Notes: a model not told the origin generated them from the letters alone. A DNA stretch of 64,000 nucleotides from Clostridium sp. (GCA_023667695.1 JAMOZY010000002.1:86229-150228), one strand, 5' to 3'. Positions 1 through 9,396 are shown, numbered from the stretch's first letter. Numbers and translations are program-made.

Positions 1-856
1 CGATATCAATCAGGGTATTCTCTGGTATCTGAATATAGCCTAGTTCCTCTGCCACTGTAATGATATTCACCATGCTGCGGCCTTCTACGACTACTTTTCT
101 GCCAAACTTGTATGCCGAGTTCACAATCTGCTGTACCCGGTCTACATTCGAAGCAAAGGTTGCTACTATAATCCTATGGTCCTGATTGTCTGCAAATATT
201 GTATCAAAGGTCCTGCCAACGGTACGCTCCGACATAGTAAAGCCGGGCCGTTCTACATTCGTACTGTCACAAAGCAGTGCCAATACTCCCTTTTTTCCTA
301 ATTCAGCAAAGCGCTGCAAATCAATGGCTTCTCCAAATACCGGAGTGTAATCTACCTTAAAATCACCGGTATGGACGATAATTCCTGCCGGCGTATAGAT
401 TGCCAGGGCAGAAGCGTCTGCAATACTATGGTTTGTCTTGATAAACTCCACCCGCAGGCAGCCCAGATTGATAATCTGACCATGCTTCACAACCTTCCGC
501 TTAATGTTCTGCATCAGATTATGCTCCTTCAGCTTGCCTTCGATAATGCCCATAGTCAGCTTTGTCGCATAAATCGGCATATTAATTTCTTTTTCCACAT
601 AGGGAATCGCCCCGATATGGTCCTCGTGTCCATGGGTAATAACCAGACCCTTTACCCGGTCTGCATTCTCCTTCAAATAGGTGACATCCGGAATGACCAA
701 ATCGATACCAAGCATCTCATCATCCGGAAATGAAAGACCGCAGTCCACCACAACAATCGTATCCTCATACTCGATTGCCGTAATATTCATGCCGATTTGT
801 TCCAGACCTCCCAATGGGATAATCTTCACCGGCTTCTTATCTTCACTTTTCTTCAT
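1..856 (-). CDS. rnj: Ribonuclease J, N-terminal part (cut by window edge)
   Basis: The minus strand reads an open frame from the ATG at 856 to the window edge, about 285 residues. It carries the metallo-beta-lactamase motif THGHEDHIG that binds two metal ions, an early VVDCGLSFP block, and later HTGDFKVDYTP and CDSTNVERPG, all characteristic of RNase J, the 5'-exo/endonuclease of Gram-positive mRNA decay. The beta-CASP domain begins before the edge; the C-terminal part is missing from the window. A stop codon lies directly upstream of the ATG, so this start is forced. The GGAGG at 871-875 is rather far away (14 nt). It follows the DUF1292-RuvX-IreB genes on the same strand and may be co-transcribed with them. 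Confidence 0.95.
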   Translation of the reverse strand, partial: MKKSEDKKPVKIIPLGGLEQIGMNITAIEYEDTIVVVDCGLSFPDDEMLGIDLVIPDVTYLKENADRVKGLVITHGHEDHIGAIPYVEKEINMPIYATKLTMGIIEGKLKEHNLMQNIKRKVVKHGQIINLGCLRVEFIKTNHSIADASALAIYTPAGIIVHTGDFKVDYTPVFGEAIDLQRFAELGKKGVLALLCDSTNVERPGFTMSERTVGRTFDTIFADNQDHRIIVATFASNVDRVQQIVNSAYKFGRKVVVEGRSMVNIITVAEELGYIQIPENTLIDI

Positions 857-943
857 TTCTTAATTTTAAACCTCCATATCCTTTCAAATTGTTCTGTATG
901 CGTCCCTTGGAACTCCGTACATCTATGAATGCATCTGTCATGA

Positions 944-1243
944 CTATACCTGGAAATCCACGTCTTCCATCAGCTCAGCAAATACTTTTGCCACCACCTG
1001 AAGCTCTTCTTCATTCTCAACTATATCATAGACAGCAAATTCATCCTCTTCTGTCTGCTTCTCCTCCTTCATGATCATCACGAGGGCTTCTCCCTCTTCC
1101 TCATGCAGGTCTTCTGTAACTAATATATAGTGAATACCCTGTAGGGTAGTCTCTTCCAACACATATAACTCTACCACTTCCCCATCCTCTGTGGTAAATG
1201 GTACGGTCTTTATCCCTTCCTGTCCTTCCATGTCACTCTCCAT
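944..1243 (-). CDS. DUF1292 family small acidic protein (YrzB-like)
   Basis: 99-residue, strongly acidic protein with the DUF1292 pattern: an opening TEDGEVVELYVLEET strand region followed by a YILVTED...EEEGEALVMIMK segment. Function is unknown. It lies 3 nt after ruvX and follows IreB, the same order as yrzL-yrrK-yrzB in Bacillus subtilis, which supports the family call. A second ATG at 1231 has a better-placed GGAG and could be the true start, which would shorten the protein by four residues. Nothing in the sequence shows its biochemical role. Confidence 0.9.
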   Translation of the reverse strand: MESDMEGQEGIKTVPFTTEDGEVVELYVLEETTLQGIHYILVTEDLHEEEGEALVMIMKEEKQTEEDEFAVYDIVENEEELQVVAKVFAELMEDVDFQV

Positions 1244-1246
1244 TTC

Positions 1247-1672
1247 TCACCGTCTGTTCTGCCGGTCCAGATAGCTTTGCAATATCAGGACTGCCGCCAT
1301 CTGATCAATGACCGCTTTCCGGTTCTCCCGGCGGACACCGCCTGCCATTAAGACCCGTTCGGATTCTGCCGTAGTCAGCCGTTCATCCCAGAGTACCACC
1401 TCCAGGCCGGTTCTGCGCTCCAAGGCTTCCTGAAAGGCTTCACTTGCCTCCGCCCGTTCTCCGACGGTATTATTCATATTCTTGGGGTATCCCAATACTA
1501 TCTGTTCTACCCCATATTCTTCAATAATCGCTTCAATCCTTGCCAGTGTCTGACGAAGCTTTCCCGCAGACTTTCTGGTAATCGTCTCAACCGGCTGTGC
1601 CGTAAGCATCAGGGCATCACTTATGGCAACACCAACGGTTTTCGTGCCATAGTCCAGTCCCAGTATTCTCAT
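1247..1672 (-). CDS. ruvX: RuvX/YqgF family pre-16S rRNA nuclease
   Basis: 141-residue RNase H-fold protein. It begins [19 protein letters not shown], the first catalytic-aspartate motif of the YqgF family, and later has [17 protein letters not shown] and [15 protein letters not shown], the second and third conserved blocks. Family members mature the 5' end of 16S rRNA and were earlier predicted Holliday-junction resolvases. Length is normal for the family. GAGG stands six bases before the ATG. It sits between ireB and the DUF1292 gene in the conserved trio and is probably co-transcribed with them. Confidence 0.93.
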   Translation of the reverse strand: MRILGLDYGTKTVGVAISDALMLTAQPVETITRKSAGKLRQTLARIEAIIEEYGVEQIVLGYPKNMNNTVGERAEASEAFQEALERRTGLEVVLWDERLTTAESERVLMAGGVRRENRKAVIDQMAAVLILQSYLDRQNRR

Positions 1673-1693
1673 ATGCCACCTCTGTTCCTTCTG

Positions 1694-1945
1694 CTACTTC
1701 AATCTCGTTTCAATATAGTTTTCCAGCAGTACCTCTATGATCTCATCCCGCTCCGCCTTCATAATCAGACTGCGGGCGCCCTTATAGCTGGTAATATAAG
1801 TCGGATCACCACTCATAATATAACCGACAATCTGACTGACCGGATTGTATCCCTTCTCTGATAATGCTTCATATACCTGTGCCAAAATATCGGTTACTTC
1901 GATTCCATTTTCTTTCATCACACTGATATGCTGTGTATGATCCAT
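1694..1945 (-). CDS. ireB: IreB family regulatory phosphoprotein
   Basis: 83-residue protein with the diagnostic core QVYEALSEKGYNPVSQIVGY followed by MSGDPTYITSYKGARSLI and a C-terminal ERDEIIEVLLENYIE. IreB proteins (formerly DUF965, B. subtilis YrzL) are substrates of PASTA Ser/Thr kinases and modulate cell-envelope stress resistance. An ATG eleven codons upstream (1978) is in frame. I prefer the ATG at 1945 because AAAGGA lies nine bases before it and family members start about a dozen residues before the TDIL block. The kinase itself is not in the window. Confidence 0.9.
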   Translation of the reverse strand: MDHTQHISVMKENGIEVTDILAQVYEALSEKGYNPVSQIVGYIMSGDPTYITSYKGARSLIMKAERDEIIEVLLENYIETRLK

Positions 1946-2046
1946 TCCTTCACATCCTTTGCTTTTGTTCTGTCTCATCTCTTTTCCGGAGTTCCGCTCT
2001 CTTACTATTACGCTTGATTATACAATGCTTTTCGAAAAATAGCAAG

Positions 2047-3390
2047 CTACTGCAAAAGCTCTGTTGTTTCCTTCTTCTCTTCTACACTATCCAAAGTTTC
2101 TAACTGCTCTGCCGAATTTTCTTCCTGTCCTTCTGAATACTCTGGCATAGACTTTTCCACTTTTGCTCCCAACCATCTTGCCCCTAATACAATTACTTCT
2201 ACTAATAACACCGTATAAAATATGACAATTCCAAGATTTACAAGAAACAAGGAAATATCATATAACAAAAATGCATTTATTATCTGTACAATTTTAAGCG
2301 GTGACAAAATCATCAGAAACAAAAGTATATAGAACCCATCACTAATCTTTTTCCTTTCTTCGTTAAAAAACAGTACAATTACTGGAAATAGATATAAAGC
2401 ACAATATAAAGCACAATTAGCCGGATAAATCAATATACTGCACATAATCAATGCTATCCTTTTCCACGGTTTGGTTTGAAAATAATTTAAAAATAATCCC
2501 AGTATAAGAATAAAACTAACGGCAGGCTTTGCTACTGCCAATATTTCCATCTGATCTTCTAAAGTAAAACCCATTCCATAAGCAATAAAATAATACATAC
2601 CTAATTTAGGAGTTCTGGAAAACTGATAAATTTCCGAATTCAATTTTACTGCTTCCATCCAAAGAGAAATATTATCTTTTATTCCGCCCTGCATGAAAAA
2701 AAACGGAACAAAAGCAAACAATAATCCATAAATAATCAACCGAACTGCTGCCTTCCAGTCCTTATTGTAAATTACTAACAACCCCAACAAACAAGGATAA
2801 CCCTTTAACGCTGCTGCTGCCGCCAAAGCAAGATATGACAATTCCCTCAAAAATTTATTTTCTGATTCATAACCAAGCAAAAACAATGTGCAAAACAACA
2901 CTGTCAGCAAAATAGTATTTCCTCGTTCAAAAGAAAAGAGAAACACACCGGAAAAAACCAACATAAACATCAGTAAAATTTTCTGCCATGAAACCAATTT
3001 TGACAACTTAGCTAAAGCAAAAAATATGCAAACAGTGCATACAGCAATCATAAATACAGCCGAAGAAATCATAAGGTATTCTATCGGCATGGGTTGTTCC
3101 ATTTCCTCATATCCTAACAAACGACTAATCCCATAAAAGATTAAATAAGAAAAAGGTAGATAACCTTTCTCAGCCAGACCATTGTATTCACAATGGTACG
3201 GATCTAAATCCCTGGAATAAAATGCAACATTAAAGAAATCCGCAAAAAAATCCCTCCCCTGGTTAAATATTGCAAGTGATTGTATTCCATAAGGTTCCTG
3301 TATCCATTGCACCAGGAAGCTAATAAATAATCCACAAAAGCCTGCAAACATTATATACAATAATATTGATTTTTTATCAATTTTTTTCAT
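2047..3390 (-). CDS. Polytopic membrane protein, possibly a GT-C glycosyltransferase (GT87-like)
   Basis: 447 residues with about ten hydrophobic segments. Near the N-terminus there is a FFADFF...DLDPYHCEY...GYLPFSYL stretch, reminiscent of the extracytoplasmic loop of GT87/DUF2029 lipid-linked sugar transferases; this resemblance is my inference. The last 35 residues are a soluble E-rich tail. The gene overlaps the upstream yfhO by four bases (ATGA), so the two are translationally coupled and presumably act together, perhaps on cell-wall or teichoic-acid sugars. The DNA is visibly more AT-rich than the surroundings, for instance at 2200-2300. Confidence 0.65.
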   Translation of the reverse strand: MKKIDKKSILLYIMFAGFCGLFISFLVQWIQEPYGIQSLAIFNQGRDFFADFFNVAFYSRDLDPYHCEYNGLAEKGYLPFSYLIFYGISRLLGYEEMEQPMPIEYLMISSAVFMIAVCTVCIFFALAKLSKLVSWQKILLMFMLVFSGVFLFSFERGNTILLTVLFCTLFLLGYESENKFLRELSYLALAAAAALKGYPCLLGLLVIYNKDWKAAVRLIIYGLLFAFVPFFFMQGGIKDNISLWMEAVKLNSEIYQFSRTPKLGMYYFIAYGMGFTLEDQMEILAVAKPAVSFILILGLFLNYFQTKPWKRIALIMCSILIYPANCALYCALYLFPVIVLFFNEERKKISDGFYILLFLMILSPLKIVQIINAFLLYDISLFLVNLGIVIFYTVLLVEVIVLGARWLGAKVEKSMPEYSEGQEENSAEQLETLDSVEEKKETTELLQ

Positions 3391-6161
3391 AACTCCTCAT
3401 TCTCCTCATTATAACCACTTTTCTTTCTGTCACGAAACATCAATACACCTGCAAGCACAATTGCTGTCAATGACAATACACATCCCTGCCACAGACCTTT
3501 GGGATAGTATTTCAGATAAATAACATGAGTTCCCTCCGGAAGATTCACTCCAACAAATGCATCTTCCCATAAAGGTACTATTTCTGCTATTTCTCCATCT
3601 ACATACAAAGTCCAGTTCTTATCATACGGAATACTAGTAAACATAAGACCTGCTTTCGTTACTTCAATTGTCCCTTTCATTTCAGATGAGTTATAAGATG
3701 TCACCTGTAATTGCTGTTCCGCAAGAACATTATAAGCCTTTCTCCACTGTTCTGCATCCACTCGATATAGTTGTATTTTGCCACTAGTCCCAAGATTATC
3801 ATCAAGCAGCTCATTACTTCCACTGTAATAAACATAAAAGTTTTCTCCTCTTTCCAGATATCCAACTGCTGCAAACTCTCCCCCTATTTCGATAAAGTAA
3901 TCTCCCTCATCTGTTGCAGTACAATCCAGCCGCAGAACAGAGTTTTCTCCTTTCTGATATTCCTCCATGGAATTATTCACAAATACTACCGAACCATTTT
4001 TATAAAAATTTTCAACATCGCCTTGATGCAAGTCCTGGGTCAAATAGAAATAAGAATCTACAATTGCCCCCTCGCAATTCAACATTTCTATATTATTCAA
4101 TGTCAATTCAACTGGTTCCATCACCTGTGATATACCACTAACGGCTTCTACCCATGCATTGATGTTTTCAACACAATAACCTCCATATTCATCTTTATTT
4201 ACTGCTTCATCCCAAAAATTTTCAGCATTAGAATCCACCATATATCCTAAAGATAGCACCGTTGGATTTTCATATAATGCAATTCCATTCTCTTTTGCCA
4301 GCAACACATACTGTTCAAACAGATTCGGCGAAGTAGAATACAGTTCTTTAGGCAACCTAGAATCTGCCACATTATCATCCCACAAAATATATTGCAAATT
4401 CATCATTGACATAATCATTGGAGTATACGTATAGGATTTCAAAGTATTTCCCCCTCCCAATATTCCAAAATACCATAAAAAATCCGAGGTACTATTATTC
4501 ATGGAACTGGCAAAAATACTGTTGCTTTTTACATCCAACAGCATCCCTCCATTCACACCGCCTACAATGTCATTTGCTTCCAGCAGCCTTGAAAAACCGT
4601 TGGCTTCCTCTGTCAGATACGTATTGATTAACCCCTGTTCCTTTTCCGCATAGGTACCAAAATCACTGATATCCTGACCAGAAAACCGATAAATAAATGC
4701 ATAGTCAAAATTCAATATCAGCTCTATACAGCCAATGACTGCCAATACTCTTGCTCCCTTTCCCTTCAGATATGGGAGCAGCAGCATAGCAACCATATAG
4801 AACAGGAAAATCATGATGCTGTAATAATAAGTGAATTCATACTGAATCTCCTTCGCAAAAGCAAAGCATGCTACCGTAATAATCACCCAGGCAAGCCCAA
4901 GCAACACCCCCCGCAGCACTGTCATATGCTTAAAGTCTGTTTCCTCCATGGATACCCATGCATCATAGGCTAAAAGGATACAAAAGAACGTGAAAAACAG
5001 GGAAAAACGGTTTGGAAACCATGTGGGATAATGAAACAAATGCATCCCATAATTTAATGCATTCGTGTTAAACGCAGCCAGATACAGCAGCAGCACCCAT
5101 AGCTTTTTCAGCCGGACCTTGCGCTTAATTTTCTTATTCAGGAAGTAAAAGGAGGTAAGCAGCAGAAGCAGCAGACCATAGTACAGGTTCACTTCTCCAT
5201 AGCTGTCAGAAGCGCTTCCTCTGCCAATATCACAATTGAATGCAAGAAAGTTCTTAAATTCATCAAACACAGTTGTAAAGAAAATTCCCGGCAGCATATC
5301 ACTCTTGGTGTAAGACTGTCCCATCATCTGCATAGCAGTAGGCAGAAGCGCCACACCAGAAATGAGAATCGCCAGAATCGAAATCAGCGTAATCTTTACG
5401 GATTTTCGCCAGAAGTTCCGGAAACTTCCAAACTCCAGCGTCAGATAATACAAGATAATAAAAACGCAGAATAAGCCTGTAAAATAATAATTAAATAGAA
5501 AGGACAATGCCAATGTCACAAAATAAAGCTTCCAGTCCTGATTGGCAACAAACTGCTCCAAGCCCAGGATAATAAGTGGAAATAGGGCTGCGACAATTAG
5601 GAAGGTCCAGTTATTAATATTGGATACCATATAAAAACACAAGGTGTAGGACAAAGAAAACAGCATATTGGCAATTCGATTCCCTTCCAGATGATGCCCC
5701 GGACGATGGGTCAGAAAATATAACATGCTGCCATTAATCAGAAGCATATTCATCACATACAGAATGGTACTGGTCTGCAAAATATACTGCTCTGGCACTA
5801 ACATAAAAACCAAGGTGGAAGGATTCACCAATCCATAGGTCAAAATACTAAAGAAATTGGTTCCAAATGCTGCATTCCATGTATAGAGCAGGGATTCTCC
5901 GGAAGCAAGCTTTCGCTTAAATTCCAAAATAAAAGGCCAGCCCTGAAGAATAAAATCTCCGTTTAACAACACACCGTTTCCAAAGGGCCAGAACTTCTTC
6001 ACTGCCAGGACAACGGTAATGGCAAGCAAAATCAACAAACTGGAAATGACATAAACATAATATTTTTTCCACCACAGCGTTCTTCTGCTGTCTTTCCGGT
6101 CCGCCTTCCTCTGCTTTTCTTCCTTTAATTCTGTTACATCCCTCTCGAATACCTGTTCCAT
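3387..6161 (-). CDS. yfhO: YfhO family membrane protein (GT-C fold)
   Basis: About 924 residues. A charged N-terminal cytosolic tail is followed by roughly a dozen membrane segments, a long extracytoplasmic beta-rich domain (about residues 520-870), and a final membrane helix before a basic end. The GDFILQGWPF and TRP-like loop motifs, length and architecture match YfhO (PF09586). In B. subtilis YfhO has been linked to sugar transfer onto lipoteichoic acid. An ATG at 6179 is in frame, but GGAGGGG lies five bases before the ATG at 6161, so that start is used. Its stop overlaps the next membrane gene. Confidence 0.85.
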   Translation of the reverse strand: MEQVFERDVTELKEEKQRKADRKDSRRTLWWKKYYVYVISSLLILLAITVVLAVKKFWPFGNGVLLNGDFILQGWPFILEFKRKLASGESLLYTWNAAFGTNFFSILTYGLVNPSTLVFMLVPEQYILQTSTILYVMNMLLINGSMLYFLTHRPGHHLEGNRIANMLFSLSYTLCFYMVSNINNWTFLIVAALFPLIILGLEQFVANQDWKLYFVTLALSFLFNYYFTGLFCVFIILYYLTLEFGSFRNFWRKSVKITLISILAILISGVALLPTAMQMMGQSYTKSDMLPGIFFTTVFDEFKNFLAFNCDIGRGSASDSYGEVNLYYGLLLLLLTSFYFLNKKIKRKVRLKKLWVLLLYLAAFNTNALNYGMHLFHYPTWFPNRFSLFFTFFCILLAYDAWVSMEETDFKHMTVLRGVLLGLAWVIITVACFAFAKEIQYEFTYYYSIMIFLFYMVAMLLLPYLKGKGARVLAVIGCIELILNFDYAFIYRFSGQDISDFGTYAEKEQGLINTYLTEEANGFSRLLEANDIVGGVNGGMLLDVKSNSIFASSMNNSTSDFLWYFGILGGGNTLKSYTYTPMIMSMMNLQYILWDDNVADSRLPKELYSTSPNLFEQYVLLAKENGIALYENPTVLSLGYMVDSNAENFWDEAVNKDEYGGYCVENINAWVEAVSGISQVMEPVELTLNNIEMLNCEGAIVDSYFYLTQDLHQGDVENFYKNGSVVFVNNSMEEYQKGENSVLRLDCTATDEGDYFIEIGGEFAAVGYLERGENFYVYYSGSNELLDDNLGTSGKIQLYRVDAEQWRKAYNVLAEQQLQVTSYNSSEMKGTIEVTKAGLMFTSIPYDKNWTLYVDGEIAEIVPLWEDAFVGVNLPEGTHVIYLKYYPKGLWQGCVLSLTAIVLAGVLMFRDRKKSGYNEENEEL

Positions 6162-6268
6162 ATACCCCTCCGCATTCATTCACATATGCTTTTATATACT
6201 ACTTCTCATCCTGTATGTCAAACGGATTTTCTTTCTCTTTTGTTCGAAATGTCCAGCGGCGAATCTGC

Positions 6269-7744
6269 TTATATGTCTACACTTACCATCTGATTCCGTA
6301 CATCCTGTTCCGCCTGGACTTCTACTCTCCTGTATCGTTCCGTATGTCCAACATACCAGTCTTTTCCATTCTTTTCAACCTTTTCTTCTATCAGAACCTG
6401 AACCTGCTCGCCCCGAAAACAGTCTTCAAATGCCTGCTTCTGCCGGGCAGTCATGGCAAGAAGGATTTCGCTTCTTCTTGTTTTCTCCTGCTCGGATACC
6501 TGTTCGGGCAGCCGCTCAGCCACAGTCCCCCGGCGTCTGGAATATTTGAATACATGAATCTCATAAAGTCCTAGTGCCTCCAGATTCCGGCATGTGGTTT
6601 CAAATTCAGCTTCTGTTTCTCCCGGAAATCCTACAATCACATCCGTAGTGATTGCCGGACGGTCAAAGGTGCGGCGTAGCAGACTACAGCTTTCCTGGTA
6701 CTCCTCTATTGTATATTTCCGGTTCATCCGCCGCAATGTTTCATTACAGGCACTTTGTAAGGACAGATGAAAATGAGGACAAAGCTTAGGAATCTCTTTT
6801 AATCCCCTGACGAATTCCTCCGTAATAATTCTGGGTTCTAAAGAGCCTAAGCGAATCCGAAGAATCCCCTTCACATCATTCAGCTGCCGGATTATCTCCA
6901 ATAATGCCGTTCCATTATTCCAATCCTTTCCATAAGAACTCAAATGTATTCCCGTCAGGACAACTTCCTTACAGCCTTCTTCCGCCAGACGACGGACCTC
7001 CTCTAGGATGTCCTCCTGCCTTCGGCTGCGAATCCGTCCTCTTACATATGGTATAATGCAATACGCACAAAACTGGTCGCAGCCATCCTGAATCTTAATA
7101 TATGCTCTGGTATGCTCCTGCATATGGGTAAGAAATAATTCTTCATACTCTTTCGTCTCTCCAATGGGAATCCAATTCTGAGCAAGTTCGTTAGTTTGAT
7201 TTTCGTGATTTTCATTTTGACAGTATTCATTCCCAATTACATTTTCGTGAACACATTCTTTTCTTACCATCCGGTCATTTTTTTGAAACATGTGTTCTTT
7301 TTTCTCTGTTTTTTCATTCCTTGGAATTTTGGTATTCAATTCCCTTGCTGAAGATTGATTGATTTGATTTTCGAGATGCTTTTCCAATATTCCGGCTATG
7401 TTCTTCTTACAATTGTTTCCTATGAGAATATCGACTGCAGAATCCTCCCGTACCTCTTCTGGTGCTGCCTGTACATAGCAGCCAATTGCAGCTACAACCG
7501 CCTTGGGGTTCTGTTTTTTTGCCCGATGTAGCATTTGACGGGACTTCCGCTCTGCCATATTGGTAACGGAACAGGTATTGACCAGATAAATATCTGCCTC
7601 TTCTGCAAGATTCACGAATTTGCAACCAACTCGTTCTAATTCTTCCCGCATGCCGTCTGTTTCATACTGATTCACCTTGCAGCCAAGGGTGAGAACTGCT
7701 ATTTTCTTATCCTTTAATATTGATTCCTTTGTTGATTCTTCCAC
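6269..7744 (-). CDS. mtaB: tRNA (N6-threonylcarbamoyladenosine-37-C2) methylthiotransferase MtaB
   Basis: 491 residues. The N-terminal methylthiotransferase domain (LTLGCKVNQYETD; cluster cysteines at 22, 58 and 89), the radical-SAM motif CDQFCAYC (Cys 222, 226, 229) and a C-terminal TRAM domain are all present. The enzyme converts t6A37 to ms2t6A37 in ANN-decoding tRNAs. The linker between the first two domains (about residues 122-195) is some 55-60 residues longer than I expect for MtaB. It is rich in N, E, K, Q and H and coded by AT-rich DNA. The start is a GTG with only a weak purine-rich upstream signal. Confidence 0.92.
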   Translation of the reverse strand: MEESTKESILKDKKIAVLTLGCKVNQYETDGMREELERVGCKFVNLAEEADIYLVNTCSVTNMAERKSRQMLHRAKKQNPKAVVAAIGCYVQAAPEEVREDSAVDILIGNNCKKNIAGILEKHLENQINQSSARELNTKIPRNEKTEKKEHMFQKNDRMVRKECVHENVIGNEYCQNENHENQTNELAQNWIPIGETKEYEELFLTHMQEHTRAYIKIQDGCDQFCAYCIIPYVRGRIRSRRQEDILEEVRRLAEEGCKEVVLTGIHLSSYGKDWNNGTALLEIIRQLNDVKGILRIRLGSLEPRIITEEFVRGLKEIPKLCPHFHLSLQSACNETLRRMNRKYTIEEYQESCSLLRRTFDRPAITTDVIVGFPGETEAEFETTCRNLEALGLYEIHVFKYSRRRGTVAERLPEQVSEQEKTRRSEILLAMTARQKQAFEDCFRGEQVQVLIEEKVEKNGKDWYVGHTERYRRVEVQAEQDVRNQMVSVDI

Positions 7745-7841
7745 AAGTCTCTCTCTTTCTTCCTCTTGCCCCTATGCCACAATGGTATACAATCCAACTA
7801 TTTTCAGGAAACAGATACACCTAACTTTCATCCCGTTTTCC

Positions 7842-9023
7842 CTACCAAACCGTCAGAATCTCTTCCGATTCCACCGCCTGCTTCATCAAATCTTCAATCA
7901 CTTCTTCTAATAATCCCTCTGACTTTACAATATCTTCCAGCTTCGGCTTTGTTACGGGATGCTTCGCCACAAAGGTCGTACAGCAGTCCTCATAAGGCAG
8001 AATCGAGGTTTCATAGGTCTTTATTTTCTCTGAAATATCTACAATCTCCTGCTTATCCATGCCGATACACGGCCGGAATACCGGAGCGGTGCAGACCGCA
8101 TTGGTCACCTGAAGGCTATATATGGTCTGACTTGCCACCTGACCGATGCTTTCACCGGTAATCAGCGCCTGACAATCATTCCTGTCTGCCAAAAGCTGAG
8201 CGATACGCATCATATACCGCCGCATGATGATAGTAATCTCATCCTCCGGACAGCGATGATAAATGGCTTCCTGTATATCCGTAAAATGAACAATATGAAG
8301 GGTTATGGCCCCGGCGTATTTTGCCACCAGCTTTGCCAGATCAATCACCTTCTGCTTTGCCTGAGGACTGGTGTGGGGCGGCGCATCGAAGTATACGGCT
8401 TCCAGATTCACTCCTCGCTTTGATACCAGATAGCCGGCAACCGGGCTATCGATTCCACCGGATAATAACAGCATTCCCTTGCCATTGGTTCCTACCGGAA
8501 GTCCTCCCGGTCCTGGCAGCTTAACTGAATAAACATAAATATTATCCCGAAGCTCTATATGCAGCATTACATCCGGCTTATGCACATCTACGCTTAATTC
8601 CGGAAAAGCGTCCAATAATACCGCTCCTGCTTCCACATTTACCTCCATGGAACTCATTGGGTATTCTTTATTAATTCTTCGACAGTTGACCTTAAAGGTA
8701 AATGTCCTACTGGTATAGTTTTCCTCAACAAACTGCACCAGTTCCTTCGCTAAATCCTTCCACTCCATATTGGGCAGCACCAGAACCGGACAGATTCCTA
8801 CAATGCCAAACACATGCTGTAAGGCATCTACCGCTTCTTCAAAATCATACTCCTCCATACAATCCACAAAGATTCTTCCGTATTCCTTTCGTACCAGAAA
8901 CCTTCCGTCAATCCGCTTCATGGCAGACCGGATATTCTTACATAAGATATCTTCAAATATATAACGGTTCTTTCCCTTTGTTCCAATTTCCGCATACTTA
9001 ATTAAAAATGATTTGTATTCCAT
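7842..9023 (-). CDS. thiI: tRNA 4-thiouridine synthase ThiI
   Basis: 393 residues: an N-terminal ferredoxin-like and THUMP region, then a PP-loop ATP pyrophosphatase domain with SGGIDSPVAGYL at 188-199. It adenylates U8 of tRNA and inserts sulfur to give s4U. There is no C-terminal rhodanese domain, as usual in Gram-positive bacteria, where a dedicated cysteine desulfurase donates the sulfur directly. Such a desulfurase is encoded just upstream (9464-10609), although the two are separated by a small toxin-antitoxin locus. Confidence 0.95.
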   Translation of the reverse strand: MEYKSFLIKYAEIGTKGKNRYIFEDILCKNIRSAMKRIDGRFLVRKEYGRIFVDCMEEYDFEEAVDALQHVFGIVGICPVLVLPNMEWKDLAKELVQFVEENYTSRTFTFKVNCRRINKEYPMSSMEVNVEAGAVLLDAFPELSVDVHKPDVMLHIELRDNIYVYSVKLPGPGGLPVGTNGKGMLLLSGGIDSPVAGYLVSKRGVNLEAVYFDAPPHTSPQAKQKVIDLAKLVAKYAGAITLHIVHFTDIQEAIYHRCPEDEITIIMRRYMMRIAQLLADRNDCQALITGESIGQVASQTIYSLQVTNAVCTAPVFRPCIGMDKQEIVDISEKIKTYETSILPYEDCCTTFVAKHPVTKPKLEDIVKSEGLLEEVIEDLMKQAVESEEILTVW

Positions 9024-9099
9024 ATCCTATATTTCCTTTACCTTTTATTCCTTTCATCTTCCCTTACATGTAACTGTATATCAAAACTGCAAAATTCTG

Positions 9100-9128
9100 T
9101 TTACAGATAGTGCAAATAATGCTATAAT
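9100..9128 (+). promoter_or_regulatory. Predicted sigma-A promoter for an antisense RNA
   Basis: TTTACA (9100-9105) and a perfect TATAAT (9123-9128) are separated by exactly 17 bases on the plus strand, opposite to the flanking genes. No plus-strand protein gene follows. The predicted transcript from about 9135 runs into the hairpin at 9178-9222, so this most likely drives the antitoxin RNA of the small toxin gene on the other strand. Confidence 0.7.
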
Positions 9129-9134
9129 TTAAGA

Positions 9135-9230
9135 AAGAGGAACAACCGCTTACAAGGGGTTGACCAATTTAAGTGATAGTAAAACCACCCATTGCTCGGT
9201 AAAGTATCAGGGTGGTTTTACTATGTACTA
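9135..9230 (+). ncRNA. Candidate antitoxin RNA (RatA-like) of a type I toxin-antitoxin pair
   Basis: Inferred RNA of roughly 95 nt from the promoter at 9100-9128. It contains a small stem (CAACC...GGTTG around 9144-9162) and ends in the strong hairpin 9178-9222. Its 3' end is complementary to the 3' end of the toxin mRNA read from the minus strand, the arrangement of B. subtilis txpA/ratA. Ends are approximate because they are inferred from promoter and hairpin positions only. Confidence 0.55.
9178..9222. terminator. Bidirectional hairpin terminator of the toxin-antitoxin locus
   Basis: Perfect 13-base arms AGTAAAACCACCC (9178-9190) and GGGTGGTTTTACT (9210-9222) enclose a 19-base loop. The T-rich part lies in the arms, so it can serve transcripts from both sides: the plus-strand antitoxin RNA and the minus-strand toxin mRNA, whose stop codon ends six bases away. 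Confidence 0.75.
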
Positions 9231-9329
9231 CTTACAAAACGTAAACACGAATGTAAGTAATGCTAAAAGAAATAACCCAAAGGTCAATAAATCCTTAAAA
9301 TCAAAATTCTTATGATTTCGATTTTTCAT
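9228..9329 (-). CDS. Small hydrophobic toxin of a type I toxin-antitoxin system (TxpA/holin-like)
   Basis: 33-residue ORF. A short charged N-terminus (MKNRNHKNFDFKD) is followed by one membrane helix, LLTFGLFLLALLTFVFTF, and ends CK. The LLTFGLFLLALLTF core closely resembles the holin-like type I toxins of Firmicutes. Translation is supported by a very strong GGGGGTGAT six bases before the ATG. A minus-strand promoter (9397-9425) gives a leader of about 60 nt. A convergent antisense promoter and a shared terminator lie on the other side. Predicted action is damage of the cell membrane when unpaired from its RNA antitoxin; toxicity itself cannot be seen from sequence. Confidence 0.75.
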   Translation of the reverse strand: MKNRNHKNFDFKDLLTFGLFLLALLTFVFTFCK

Positions 9330-9396
9330 AGCATCACCCCCACTCCATCAAGAATGAGGTCAACACACCCTATAACACGATTGCTCCCTGTCTGCT

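Noticed and set aside
7042-7236. Short minus-strand frame inside the MtaB linker region
   Set aside because: It overlaps mtaB in another frame and lacks a ribosome binding site; the mtaB frame remains open through the region.
9178-9222. Hairpin considered as an ordinary terminator of the cysteine desulfurase gene
   Set aside because: It is about 240 bases past that gene's stop with a separate ORF and two promoters in between; the toxin-antitoxin reading explains all parts.
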